DNA of 32,188 bases from Lachnospiraceae bacterium (GTDB taxonomy: Bacteria > Bacillota > Clostridia > Lachnospirales > Lachnospiraceae): positions 1-32,188 of the forward strand of contig JAAUZZ010000024.1 of NCBI GenBank assembly GCA_014804345.1. Direction: 5' to 3'. Made by a program: the position numbers and the translations under genes. Numbering within the stretch: the first letter of the stretch is position 1; every line of letters starts with the position of its first letter. The notes below the pieces were generated by a model. It was not told the origin of the DNA and did not search any database. It was given only the letters and a program-made list of their open reading frames with translations. Below are positions 1 to 9,505 of the stretch, piece after piece.

Positions 1-700
<700 letters not shown>

Positions 701-704
<4 letters not shown>

Positions 705-3700
705 GTACATTTAACATAGTTGCTTCCATGAATGAAAGTACAGTAGTATCTGAATATATACCGGAGAGCAGACGCTCTGACAGCTATCAGAGTGAAGCAG
801 ATTTGGAAAAAGAGTTTATTCGTATGCTTACAGAACAGGGATATGAATATTTGCAAATCCATACAGAGGAAGAGCTGATTGCTAATCTTCGTAAGAAGAT
901 AGAACAGATTAATTCCTATAACTTTACAGATACAGAATGGGAGCGTTTTTTTCATAAATACATAGCCAACGCCAATGAAGGGATTGTAGAAAAGACACGC
1001 ACTATTCAGGAGGATGCGGTAAAGAATATGGAGCGTGATGATGGAAGTACAAAGAATATCACGCTTATAGACAAGAAGAATATCCATAATAACCGTTTAC
1101 AGGTGATTAATCAGTATGAAGTTTCACAGAATTCGGGAGCAAAGTTTGACAATCGTTATGATGTGACAATTCTTGTAAACGGGTTTCCGCTTATTCATGT
1201 AGAATTGAAGCGCAGGGGCGTTGCAATCCGAGAAGCATTCAATCAGATTAACCGTTACCAGCGTGACAGCTTTTGGGCAGGAAGCGGATTATATGAATAT
1301 ATGCAGATTTTTGTTATTTCTAACGGAACACACACGAAATACTATTCCAATACTACCCGTTCTGCCCATATCAAAGAGCAGGGAAAGAATGCAAATAAAG
1401 GCAAAAAGACCAGCAACAGTTTTGAGTTCACTTCTTTTTGGGCAGATGCAAACAATAAGGTTATCTCTGATCTTGTAGATTTTACGAAAACTTTTTTGTC
1501 AAAGCATACAATTCTAAATGTATTGACAAAATATTGTGTATTTACTTCGGAAGAATTACTGCTTGTTATGCGTCCATATCAGATTGCCGCTACAGAGAAA
1601 ATATTGAATCGTATTGAAATCGCGACGAATTATAAGAAGTTGGGAACGCTGGAAGCGGGCGGTTATATTTGGCATACAACCGGAAGCGGTAAAACCCTAA
1701 CGTCATTTAAGACAGCACAGTTGGCAAGTCAGCTTGACTTTGTGGATAAAGTGCTTTTTGTTGTTGACCGCAAAGACCTTGATTATCAGACCATGAAAGA
1801 ATATGACCGTTTTCAAAAAGGCGCTGCCAACAGCAATACATCAACAGCCGTTTTAAAAAAGCAGTTAGAGGATGATGATGCCAAAATTATCATCACCACA
1901 ATTCAAAAGCTGGATCATTTCATCAGAAAAAATAAAGGGCACGAAGTATTTGGCAGGCATATTGTTCTGGTATTTGACGAGTGCCATCGTTCTCAGTTTG
2001 GAGATATGCATACTGCCATTACGAAGAACTTTAAAAACTATCATATTTTCGGTTTCACAGGAACGCCAATTTTTGCCGATAATGCCGGAAGTGGAAAGAA
2101 TGTTGATTTACGCACGACACCACAGGCATTTGGCGATAAGCTTCATACATATACGATCGTAGATGCAATCAATGATGAAAATGTACTGCCGTTCCGTATT
2201 GATTATATAAAGACAATTAAAGATAAGGAAAAAGGACAGGATAAGCAGGTATCAGCTATTGACACAGAGAAAGCGCTTTTGGAGCCAAAGAGAATTACCG
2301 AGATTGTAAAATATATTTTGGAGCATTTTGACCAAAAGACAAAGAGAAACAAGGAAAGTTACGACTTTTCTAAATTGATGAATGTACAGGAGGTAGCAAG
2401 CAGTCAGGCGAAGAATAAGGACAAGGTAGAAGAAATAAAAGGATCTGTCCGTATGAAGGGCTTCAATTCCATATTTGCAGTGAGTTCCATAGAAGCGGCA
2501 AAATTATATTATACAGAATTTAAAAGGCAGATGGATAAGCTGCCACAAGCAGTGCCTACGGGACAACCCCATAGACTGAGAGTGGCAACGATATACAGCT
2601 ATGGAGTAAATGAGGCGGAAAATGATGATTTTGTAGAAGATGAAAATTCAGAAAATACAGACGGACTTGATAAAAGTTCCAGAGATTTTCTTGAAATGGC
2701 GATTGATGATTATAACAAGATTTTTAAAACCAATTATGATACATCGAGCGATAAATTTCAAAATTATTATAAGGACGTTTCTCTTAGGATGAAAAACAGA
2801 GAAATTGATATTTTGATTGTAGTCAATATGTTTCTTACAGGATTTGATGCAACAACTTTGAATACCTTATGGGTGGACAAGAACTTAAGATATCATGGAC
2901 TATTGCAGGCATTTTCAAGAACAAACCGCATTCTTAATTCTGTAAAGACTTTTGGAAACATCATATGTTTTCGCAATCTGGAGGAAGAAACAAATAATGC
3001 GATTGCGCTTTTTGGAGATAAAGAGGCAGGGAGCGTTGTCCTTTTAAAGAATTTTGAGAGCTACTATAATGGATATGATGAGAATGGGAAGCATTTTGAC
3101 GGTTATGTGGAATTAATAGACAAGCTGAAAACTCTTTTTCCGTTGGGAGCAACGCTTGAAGGGGAGAAGACGGAGAAAGCGTTCATTATGCTTTATGGAG
3201 CGATTCTCAGAATGAAGAATATTCTTTCCACCTTTGATGATTTTGAGGGAAAGGAAATTCTGTCTGATCGGGATTTTCAGGACTACCAGAGTGAGTATAT
3301 TGACCTTTATCAGAAATATAAAACAAAATCGAATGAAAAGAAAGAGAATATCAATGATGATGTGGTATTTGAAATTGAGCTTGTGAAACAGGTGGAAATT
3401 AATATTGACTATATTCTTATGCTTGTGAAGAAGTATCAGCAGGAAGGCAACCAAAATAAAGAGATTGTTGTAACGATTGAAAAGGCGGTTAATTCCAGTA
3501 TGAATCTGCGTAGCAAAATGGAGTTGATTAAGAATTTCCTGTCAAGAATAAATGCGCAGACCGAAGTGGACGGGGATTGGAAGAAGTTTGTTGATGAGCA
3601 GAGAGAAAATGACCTTGCTGCTATTATCAATGAAGAAAAACTAAAGACGGAAGAAACACATAAATTTATGGATAATTCGTTTCGGGATGGCGTGTTGAAA

Positions 3701-3841
3701 ACAACAGGGACGGATATTGATGTTATTATGCCAGCAGTGTCACGTTTTGGCGGAGGTAACAGGGCAGAGAAGAAGAAAAGGGTTATTGACAGACTGATGG
3801 CTTATTATGAGAAATATGTGGAGCTTGTAAGTATAAAATAG
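701..3841 (+). CDS. hsdR: Type I restriction enzyme HsdR, ATP-dependent motor and nuclease subunit
   Basis: HsdR translocates and cuts DNA that lacks the methylation set by the HsdM-HsdS partner. The 1046 residues match the family's usual length of about 1000. An N-terminal PD-(D/E)xK nuclease is visible as D154, E168 and K170 (RYDVTI then HVELKRRG). The SF2 motor follows: Walker A TTGSGKT at 326-332, DECH at 426-429, motif III TGTP at 453-456, FLTGFDA from 711 and motif VI QAFSRTNR at 736-743. The C-terminal ~250 residues are helical, as expected for the region that docks on the methyltransferase. The start codon overlaps the hsdS stop (ATGA), so the two are coupled. No frameshift or lost motif is seen, so the enzyme is probably active when HsdS is in frame. 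Confidence 0.97.
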
Positions 3842-3910
3842 ATGGTATAAAATTTTTTATAGCAAAATAGGTGTCGGTTTAAACAATGAAAATTTAAAGG
3901 AGAAAAAACT

Positions 3911-5098
3911 ATGATATGTCAGCCAACAGATGTAGAATTAGAAACAATCATTAGTAGGATAAAGAATAAGGACATTAATTTGCAACCGAATTTTCAAAGA
4001 GGGGTAGTTTGGAGTGAAAATAAAAAGAAAAAATTAATTGATTCGATTTTGAGAGGTTGGAAAATTCCACCAATTCATATGATTTTGGGGAATGATAATG
4101 TTGATGAAGTATTGGATGGGCAACAACGATTGGCTTCTATCAGAGAATTCTTTAATAATAAACTCAGAATTGATGGCAATATTCAACCTAGGGATGAGGA
4201 GATTTTGAAACTTGATGGCTTACTTTATGAAGAATTACCAATTGAAATTCAAAGAAAATTGAGAAGATATTCTATTACTTTGATTAGGTTAAGTGATTAC
4301 AAAGCTGAAGAACCTGCAGAACTATTTTATAGACTTAATCAACCAGCTACATTAACGGCAGCAGAGCAGAGAAATGCATATATAGGGGAAACAAGAAATC
4401 AAATTAAAAAATTAGTAAAAGAATTTGAATCTATAGGAGGTAGTAAAGAGACTGTTGGATTCTCTAATTCAAGATTAGCATATGATGAAATTATATCTAA
4501 GTTTGCCTATATGATTGAAATAAACACTTTAAGAAAGAAAGTAACAGCAGGAGATATCTCAAAAAAGTATAGAGAATCAATTCCTTATTCTGATGAAACT
4601 ATTGAAGTAGTGCGTAAGGCGTTAAAAACTTATATTGTGTGTATGAAAAATATAAAGGCTAACTATGACTATTGCCCTAAACATAGTAAGGCAACACTTG
4701 TAAGTTGGCTTATATATATTACTAAAAATGATAGAAATATAGAAGAAATAGAAAGGGTAATGTATCGATTTGAGTCTACGAGAGATTATTTAAAGGGCAA
4801 AATTGTAGAGAAAAAAGAATCTGATGATTACGGTTTTTTTACAAAAAATATGATAGATAAATACATGTTTACTGAGGCTATGATGAACATTTATAATCAA
4901 AGAGCAAGTATGGGGAGCACAGATGCGTTGTCCGTGATTTATAGAGATATTATATTAAGTATTTTTACTGAAATGTTATTCAATGAGAAAGGAATGCTTT
5001 TGTTAGAAACGATAGAGTGGTATACGCAACTTCAAAATATGAATTCAGTTTTGGATGAAATAAATTATAATCATTCATGGGGTGATAGAATAAAATGA
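3911..5098 (+). CDS. DUF262 domain protein (ParB/GmrS-like), probable defence gene
   Basis: This 395-residue protein carries the DUF262 signature: LQPNFQRGVVW (Q29, R30, W34), then a helix, then VLDGQQRLASI with D69-G70-Q71-Q72-R73. DUF262 is a ParB/sulfiredoxin-like fold that binds or hydrolyses nucleotides and is known from GmrSD-type modification-dependent restriction enzymes and SspE. The C-terminal HNH nuclease (DUF1524) of those enzymes is not visible here, so a nuclease activity would have to come from a partner. The start has a good ribosome site (AAAGGAG, 9 bases upstream). The stop overlaps the next start (ATGA), which suggests a two-protein module with the ATPase. Codon use is very AT-rich compared with genes after 9.5 kb, which suggests horizontal transfer. 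DUF262 genes linked to type I loci have been called rloF in Campylobacter; equivalence is only an inference. Confidence 0.85.
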   Translation: MICQPTDVELETIISRIKNKDINLQPNFQRGVVWSENKKKKLIDSILRGWKIPPIHMILGNDNVDEVLDGQQRLASIREFFNNKLRIDGNIQPRDEEILKLDGLLYEELPIEIQRKLRRYSITLIRLSDYKAEEPAELFYRLNQPATLTAAEQRNAYIGETRNQIKKLVKEFESIGGSKETVGFSNSRLAYDEIISKFAYMIEINTLRKKVTAGDISKKYRESIPYSDETIEVVRKALKTYIVCMKNIKANYDYCPKHSKATLVSWLIYITKNDRNIEEIERVMYRFESTRDYLKGKIVEKKESDDYGFFTKNMIDKYMFTEAMMNIYNQRASMGSTDALSVIYRDIILSIFTEMLFNEKGMLLLETIEWYTQLQNMNSVLDEINYNHSWGDRIK

Positions 5099-6525
5099 GA
5101 GAAGCAAAAGCAAAAGATTATTGGAATAAAATACCAAAATATGCGTATAAGAGTTATTTAACCCAAATTGATATACATGGATATAATAACTTGGGGAAGT
5201 TAGAATTAGGAAAAGGTATACAAGTAATTTGTGGTTTGAATGGGGCTGGAAAATCTACGACAATATTAGCAATCAAAAATTTATTGGGAATTCCGCTAGA
5301 AAAGCAAGATAAAATAAAAATAAAAAATGCATATGTTACAGGTCAGGTGTATTATAAAGGTAATAAATATGAATGTGATAACGAGTCGAAACAGTTAATT
5401 AGCCAAGCAGGATGTGAGCAAGGTGTTGGTTTCCTTGAGTATCTAAATATTGTTACAATATTTAGAGTTATATGGAAGCAAGAGAATTTAGAAGAATTAT
5501 TGGAACAAAATGAAACAATTGATTTTCAACCTGAAGAGATACAACAATTAAACTATCTGACAGGAAGAGATTACACAAAAATCTCATTAATTGAAGTCGA
5601 AGATGTTGAAATTGAAGATGCTGAAGCCATAGAAACATTTCCATTTTTTATTGTAGAAGAAGGCAGTGTTACTTATGATACACGAAAAATGGGAACAGGT
5701 GAGTATTGTTTGTTTTATATGTATTGGTATATCAATAAGCAGGAGAGTCAATCGATTATTTTATTAGAAGAACCGGAATCCTTTGTTGGTATAAAATCGC
5801 AAAAAAACTTTATGAATTTTGTTGCCCAACAGTCTGTTGAGAAAGGAATAAGTTTTGTGATTTCTACACATTCGCCATATATTTTAGAAAATGTCCAAAA
5901 TGATAATATACATATAATAAGTAGATGGCTTGGAGATACTGTAATAAAAAGACCAAGTATGCATAGCGCAAATGTTATTTTAGGAGCAGAAGATGAAGTA
6001 CGTGGGACATTCTTAGTTGAAGATGTATTGGCGAAGGAATTCTTGGAAGTAATTTTTGAAAAGGAAAGAATGGTGTTTTTGCGAAAATATAATATTGAAG
6101 TTGCCAAGGATTCAAGCCATATTACATCAATTATGAAACAAGATGTTCTTCAGAACATAAAACATAAAATCATTGGAGTTTATGATGGTGATCAAAAAGA
6201 AGAAAATTTAAAAGATAATAGACTGCATCATGTATTTCTTCCTTTAGTAAAAGATGTTGAAACAGATATGAGAAGTTTACTTATATCAGAAGGTGCCTAT
6301 GTAAAAATTGCCCAATTATTTGGAAAAAGAAACGAAGATGTTTTTGAGGCATTAAGCGGAATTGCAGGATTAAATCATCATGATTGGTGGGATGAGTTAT
6401 GTACGATGCTTGGAGTAAACACACATGTGATGCTGTATGCGTTGTATGATATATGGAAAGAGAAAAATCAAAATGAAATACAAGCATTTATTAATGACTT
6501 AGATTGTATAGTTCCAGAGGAATAG
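5095..6525 (+). CDS. AAA ATPase with C-terminal OLD-like TOPRIM domain
   Basis: The 476-residue protein has an ABC-class AAA core: Walker A GLNGAGKS at 47-54, a signature-like MGTGEY near 199-204, Walker B IILLEEPES at 221-229 with E225/E226, and a switch histidine in STHS (H259). After it, GTFLVED (E309, D310), VYDGDQ (D364, D366) and PLVKDVETDM (E389) fit the acidic pattern of a TOPRIM nuclease domain as in OLD-family enzymes. The expected activity is ATP-controlled DNA nicking or cleavage. The ATG overlaps the DUF262 stop, so the two are translationally coupled. No UvrD-like helicase follows, so this is not Gabija, and no separate TOPRIM gene follows, so it is not PARIS. The TOPRIM assignment is from motif reading only. 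Confidence 0.8.
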   Translation: MREAKAKDYWNKIPKYAYKSYLTQIDIHGYNNLGKLELGKGIQVICGLNGAGKSTTILAIKNLLGIPLEKQDKIKIKNAYVTGQVYYKGNKYECDNESKQLISQAGCEQGVGFLEYLNIVTIFRVIWKQENLEELLEQNETIDFQPEEIQQLNYLTGRDYTKISLIEVEDVEIEDAEAIETFPFFIVEEGSVTYDTRKMGTGEYCLFYMYWYINKQESQSIILLEEPESFVGIKSQKNFMNFVAQQSVEKGISFVISTHSPYILENVQNDNIHIISRWLGDTVIKRPSMHSANVILGAEDEVRGTFLVEDVLAKEFLEVIFEKERMVFLRKYNIEVAKDSSHITSIMKQDVLQNIKHKIIGVYDGDQKEENLKDNRLHHVFLPLVKDVETDMRSLLISEGAYVKIAQLFGKRNEDVFEALSGIAGLNHHDWWDELCTMLGVNTHVMLYALYDIWKEKNQNEIQAFINDLDCIVPEE

Positions 6526-6579
6526 ATTATAGAAAAAATCTAATTCATGTTTTGTGCGGGTAGATATATACACAAATTA

Positions 6580-6828
6580 ATGAAAAAATATAGGTTGGGT
6601 GATAGTGTAACGTCAAATTTTGAATACTGTAAATCCGTAAAAGACGTTGAATATTACGAAATCCTTGAAATGCTCATGGAACGATGGGAATTTGAAATTG
6701 TTGAGTTTAAAGAAGCTAAAGGCGGTTATGATACAGATAAAATTGGAAAATATTTTTCTGCGAAAAAGCAAGGGATTATTGTTAAGGATTCAGAAAATAA
6801 GCAACAATCTAATTGGGTATTAATGTAA
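6580..6828 (+). pseudogene. Truncated AlbA_2/Schlafen-type regulator fragment
   Basis: The reading frame (open from ATG 6547, more plausible start ATG 6580) contains YEILEMLMERWEFEIVEFKEA and DKIGKYFSA. This closely resembles the N-terminal part of AlbA_2 (Schlafen AAA_4) ATP-binding regulators, where the family normally continues SALSNEANL. Here the sequence departs after YFSA, regains an NKQQSNWVL-like stretch and stops at 93 residues, whereas family members are usually 350-550 residues. No family ATP-binding core follows. The downstream sequence (6853-7095) carries short repeats that look like the tail of the same family. I read this as a decayed gene. A short functional protein cannot be excluded. 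Confidence 0.65.
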
Positions 6829-7245
6829 TATCTTGGGTTGAGTAATTTGAAATTTATCCAAGGTTTACCCAAGATTTTACCCAAGGTTATTCAAGATTTA
6901 AACAATTGAAATTGTCGAAGAGACAGGTATAACGCTACAGAAATAAGTAATGTAGAACAGTTATGTGGAGTCTTTGTGTAAATCGCCAGCCAATGGCTGG
7001 CAATTTAGAGGCAAATGGTGAAGATAAATTTACCCAAGCAGTATCCAAGGTTTACTCAAGGTTTACCCAAGGTTTATCCAAGCTCGAGTTTCTAATATTT
7101 CTGATTCTCAAAAAAATCAGTCGATTTTAGAAGCAATATTGGATAAAAAGCTACATTTTATTATGGTTTGCGATATCGACAAACGTACCGTGACAACGCA
7201 AGTGTGGCAGAACTGCCGGTTCTGGCTGTATGGCGACTGTTCAAT
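6829..7245. other. Gene-free stretch holding decayed coding remnants and short repeats
   Basis: No intact gene is seen. Two clusters of the motif TTTACCCAAGG and variants occur, at 6853-6900 and 7028-7086. Read on the plus strand they give peptides such as YPRFTQGLPKVYP, resembling the proline/glutamine-rich tails of AlbA_2-type regulators. Between them, GAAATTGTCGAAGAGACAGG (from about 6908) reads EIVEETGIT, like the start of the winged-helix domain that precedes such tails. A perfect 7-bp inverted repeat GCCAGCC/GGCTGGC with a 3-base loop lies at 6985-7001. From 7100 to 7245 there is an open but unrecognised frame. The picture is of overlapping fragments of one or two broken genes. Confidence 0.5.
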
Positions 7246-7332
7246 TTGTTGTATAATAAGGTATGTATTCATAGTGATATTTGCATCATGACCAAAATGG
7301 TTATGATGTGGTCATGATATAAGCGAATGCTT
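7246..7332 (+). repeat. Left copy of ~87-bp direct repeat flanking the DUF2971 module
   Basis: This copy matches 9303-9388 in the same orientation with about six substitutions and one indel. It begins TTGTTGTATAATA and ends GCGAATGCTT. It contains a perfect 10-bp inverted repeat, ATCATGACCA at 7285-7294 and TGGTCATGAT at 7309-7318, with a 14-base loop. A TATAAT hexamer sits near its left end. It lies about 40 bases upstream of the DUF2971 start, so it may also act as leader or operator. I do not recognise the family; no transposase is associated. Confidence 0.85.
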
Positions 7333-7369
7333 GAAAGATAGAAATTGATTTTTATAAATGAGGTACATA

Positions 7370-8644
7370 ATGGTTTCAGATCAAGAAAAAATAAAGTTTT
7401 TACAAGAAATTATTGGTCAAATGGGGCAACAAGAAAATGAACAACTAATAAGGAAAGCTATTCACAAACTGCTTATGGCAGATACAGTTAGAGGAAAATT
7501 GTATAAGTATCGGGCTTTTAATGAATATTCTCTTGATAATTTGAAAACGCAGACATTGCATGGTTCCAAACCAAGTGCATTTAATGATCCTTTTGATAGT
7601 AAAATAGGGGTTGATATATATTCATTGGTAGAATCAAGATATAATATTGAATTTAATGTTATTGAAAAAATATTTTACGAATTTATTGAAGTATACAGTG
7701 GAAAAAAGAGTATGGATAACTGTTCCGAAAGTAATAAAATTATATTCGGAAGATTATTGAATAGTAATAATTTTATGGGTTATTTCGCCAGTTGTTTTGG
7801 TAATACTAGTTTAACTGATGAAGAAATAGAAGAGCATTTAATAAATCATACAGATATTTTGGTAGAAATGATTTCTAGTATTTTAGTCGATGAAGAGACA
7901 CGGAAAAAGTTGAAATATACAGAAACAATTATACCTGAATTGGATAAAAAGGAAATAGTGAAAGATGCAATAGCATTTTATGAAAGAGAAAAATCTCTGA
8001 AATCAATTATACATAGTATGGGAATTGATGATGATGTTGATGAAATTTCTTTGGTAAAATTGTTGTATATTCAGCAACAACCGGATGAATATGAAAAAGC
8101 CATTAAAATGGATCAATTATTTACAGAGATTGAAAAGAAAGTAAATCGGGCGATTGATGACATGGTATATATTGTTAGTTTGTGTACGGATCATAAAAAT
8201 CGATTAATGTGGTCGCATTATGCAGATAACCATAAAGGATTTTGCATTGAATATGATTTCGGTGCAGATTTGTTAAAAGATGATGGAACGATTGTTCTCC
8301 CTGTTGTTTACTCGTCAATGCGCCCTAAGTTACCATATGAAAATGTGTTATTATTGGAAGAACCGACAATAAAAAACGTGAATTCTCAAAATCTTTATGA
8401 AAGCATTTTATTTTCAATGCTAACTAAAGATGAAATTTGGAGTTATGAAAGAGAGTGGAGAATACTTTTTTCTGCGCAAGAAGAACCAATGAATATACCA
8501 GCGCCGCCTATTTCTTGCATCTATTTAGGCACTTGCTGTAGTGAAGAAAATGAGGAAAAGATAAAAGCACTGGCACAAGACAGGAATATTCCGGTTAAGA
8601 AAATGATTGTAGATCGCGGAGATTATAGCTTACACGTAGAGTAG
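7370..8644 (+). CDS. DUF2971 domain protein of unknown function
   Basis: This 424-residue protein has the hallmarks of DUF2971: LYKYR at about 44-48, FNDPFD at about 71-76, and MWSHYADNHKGFCIEYDF near residue 280. The biochemical function of DUF2971 is not established; members are often found in variable genome regions. An in-frame ATG lies at 7358, but GAGG at 7360-7363 is well placed only for ATG 7370, so I chose 7370. No signal peptide or membrane segment is visible, so it is probably cytosolic. It heads a tight three-gene set with two small unknown genes, and the whole set lies between two ~87-bp direct repeats. AT-rich codon use matches the other island genes and suggests acquisition by transfer. 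Confidence 0.8.
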   Translation: MVSDQEKIKFLQEIIGQMGQQENEQLIRKAIHKLLMADTVRGKLYKYRAFNEYSLDNLKTQTLHGSKPSAFNDPFDSKIGVDIYSLVESRYNIEFNVIEKIFYEFIEVYSGKKSMDNCSESNKIIFGRLLNSNNFMGYFASCFGNTSLTDEEIEEHLINHTDILVEMISSILVDEETRKKLKYTETIIPELDKKEIVKDAIAFYEREKSLKSIIHSMGIDDDVDEISLVKLLYIQQQPDEYEKAIKMDQLFTEIEKKVNRAIDDMVYIVSLCTDHKNRLMWSHYADNHKGFCIEYDFGADLLKDDGTIVLPVVYSSMRPKLPYENVLLLEEPTIKNVNSQNLYESILFSMLTKDEIWSYEREWRILFSAQEEPMNIPAPPISCIYLGTCCSEENEEKIKALAQDRNIPVKKMIVDRGDYSLHVE

Positions 8645-8670
8645 AATACAAAGGAGAAAGCGGTAAGATT

Positions 8671-8859
8671 ATGGTATTTTGCAAGGCGTGTGATAAGTAT
8701 TTGGAATTGTTGCATGGTTTACTGCATCCTGTTCAAAGTGAACAAGATAATGAACAAGTTATGAAAGAGTTAGAGTTATATGTAGAGTCACCAGAGTATG
8801 TATGGAATATGCTAAATAATGAGAACAACGGAAATATGGAGTCATGGATAAAAGAATGA
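8671..8859 (+). CDS. Small acidic hypothetical protein
   Basis: A 62-residue ORF with a good ribosome site (AAAGGAGA, about 14 bases before the ATG) lies 26 bases after the DUF2971 gene. The N-terminus has FCKACDKYLELLHGLLHP, then an acidic helix and ESPEYVWNMLNN. The short Cys pair (CKAC) is not followed by a second pair, so no zinc finger is claimed. I do not recognise a family. Tight spacing and overlap with the next ORF argue for co-transcription with both neighbours. Confidence 0.6.
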   Translation: MVFCKACDKYLELLHGLLHPVQSEQDNEQVMKELELYVESPEYVWNMLNNENNGNMESWIKE

Positions 8860-9227
8860 ATCAGCAAACAAAAAAAGTAAATATTTTTAATCAGGAGAAA
8901 CGTTGGATACTGTGTATTGCCAATGAACATGATTATCTGGGCGATGGTACTATAATTTGTGAAGAAGAACTTCAGGTTGGAAAGCAATACACCTTTGTTA
9001 AAGGAGAGGCGCAATCCTATGGATCAATGGTTCATTTGCAGGAGCTTCCCTGTAAGTATGGGTATCAGTCTTATCTTTTTGAAGAATTACAGTCTTACGA
9101 TGCACAAATTTTAGAAAAGGAATATAACAATTGGCTGAAAGAAAAGTTGGATGAGGGCGAAAGATGCATGAAAGAAGGTCGTTGCTATTCACTTGAAGAA
9201 GTACGAGAAATGCTTGAACATAGATAA
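8856..9227 (+). CDS. Hypothetical protein, third gene of the DUF2971 set
   Basis: The ORF is open from ATG 8844; ATG 8856 forms an ATGA overlap with the previous stop and is preferred, giving 123 residues. Features seen are an N-terminal NIFNQEKRWILCIANEHDYLGDG stretch, which looks like a beta-rich domain, and a C-terminal charged helix ending in SLEEVREMLEHR. No membrane segment or known motif was found. It is probably co-translated with the 8671-8859 ORF. Function unknown. Confidence 0.6.
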   Translation: MNQQTKKVNIFNQEKRWILCIANEHDYLGDGTIICEEELQVGKQYTFVKGEAQSYGSMVHLQELPCKYGYQSYLFEELQSYDAQILEKEYNNWLKEKLDEGERCMKEGRCYSLEEVREMLEHR

Positions 9228-9262
9228 GTTTTGTGTATAGTTGCTAGGAGGGAAGTGGACTA

Positions 9263-9313
9263 ATGCGGATTGATCCAAAAAAATTAATTGGAGAACTGAT
9301 TGTTGTTGTATAA
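9263..9313 (+). pseudogene. Truncated 5' end of an unknown gene, cut at the repeat
   Basis: AGGAGGG at 9246-9252 is followed, about 10 bases later, by ATG and 16 codons (MRIDPKKLIGELIVVV) that end in TAA TAG just inside the right-hand ~87-bp repeat. The strong ribosome site and sensible codons suggest the start of a real gene whose remainder was lost when the repeat or module arrived. It could also be a leader peptide. Low certainty. Confidence 0.4.
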
Positions 9314-9388
9314 TAGGTAAGTATTCATAGTGAGATTCGCATCATGACCAAACTGGTTATAATGCGGTCATGATATAAGCGAATGCTT
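9303..9388 (+). repeat. Right copy of ~87-bp direct repeat flanking the DUF2971 module
   Basis: It is about 92 percent identical by eye to 7246-7332 and in the same orientation. The palindrome is more complete here: ATTCGC at 9335-9340 pairs with GCGAAT at 9379-9384 around ATCATGACC/GGTCATGAT (9341-9349 and 9366-9374). TAAGTATTC at about 9318-9326 can pair with GAATGCTTA at the right end with one mismatch. Such nested symmetry fits a structured RNA, a binding site for a dimeric protein, or a non-autonomous mobile repeat. Confidence 0.85.
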
Positions 9389-9414
9389 AAAAAATTGAAA
9401 AGAAAACCAAAAGT

Positions 9415-9457
9415 ATCCCTATAAAGTCACCCACAATTGACTTTATAGGGATTTTTA
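9415..9457 (+). terminator. Strong rho-independent terminator closing the island
   Basis: A perfect 15-bp stem pairs ATCCCTATAAAGTCA (9415-9429) with TGACTTTATAGGGAT (9438-9452) around an 8-base loop, and is followed by a T run. The left arm is preceded by A-rich sequence, so it may work in both directions. It separates the accessory region from the methyltransferase gene. Confidence 0.9.
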
Positions 9458-9489
9458 GTAATATTTCATTTCCTTATCCTGCCAAATCG

Positions 9490-9498
9490 TGCTATAAT
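9490..9498 (+). promoter_or_regulatory. Extended -10 promoter (TGCTATAAT) giving a leaderless mRNA
   Basis: TG at 9490-9491 plus TATAAT at 9493-9498 is a consensus extended -10. No good -35 is present (TTCCTT at about 9470 is weak), as is typical of extended -10 promoters. The start codon at 9506 is only 7 bases past the hexamer, so transcription should begin at or within 1-2 bases of the ATG. There is no ribosome site before the ATG. Confidence 0.75.
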
Positions 9499-9505
9499 CA
9501 TTATC

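Noticed and set aside
3842-3910. Terminator after hsdR
   Set aside because: TATAAAA/TTTTATA near 3845-3861 is an AT-only symmetry with almost no loop; it is too weak to call.
5095-6525. Gabija GajA or PARIS component
   Set aside because: The ATPase-TOPRIM layout is similar to GajA, but no UvrD-like helicase follows and the partner is DUF262; PARIS has a separate TOPRIM gene.
7246-9388. Insertion sequence or composite transposon
   Set aside because: No transposase, no terminal inverted repeats of IS type and no target duplications were seen; only the direct repeats are supported.
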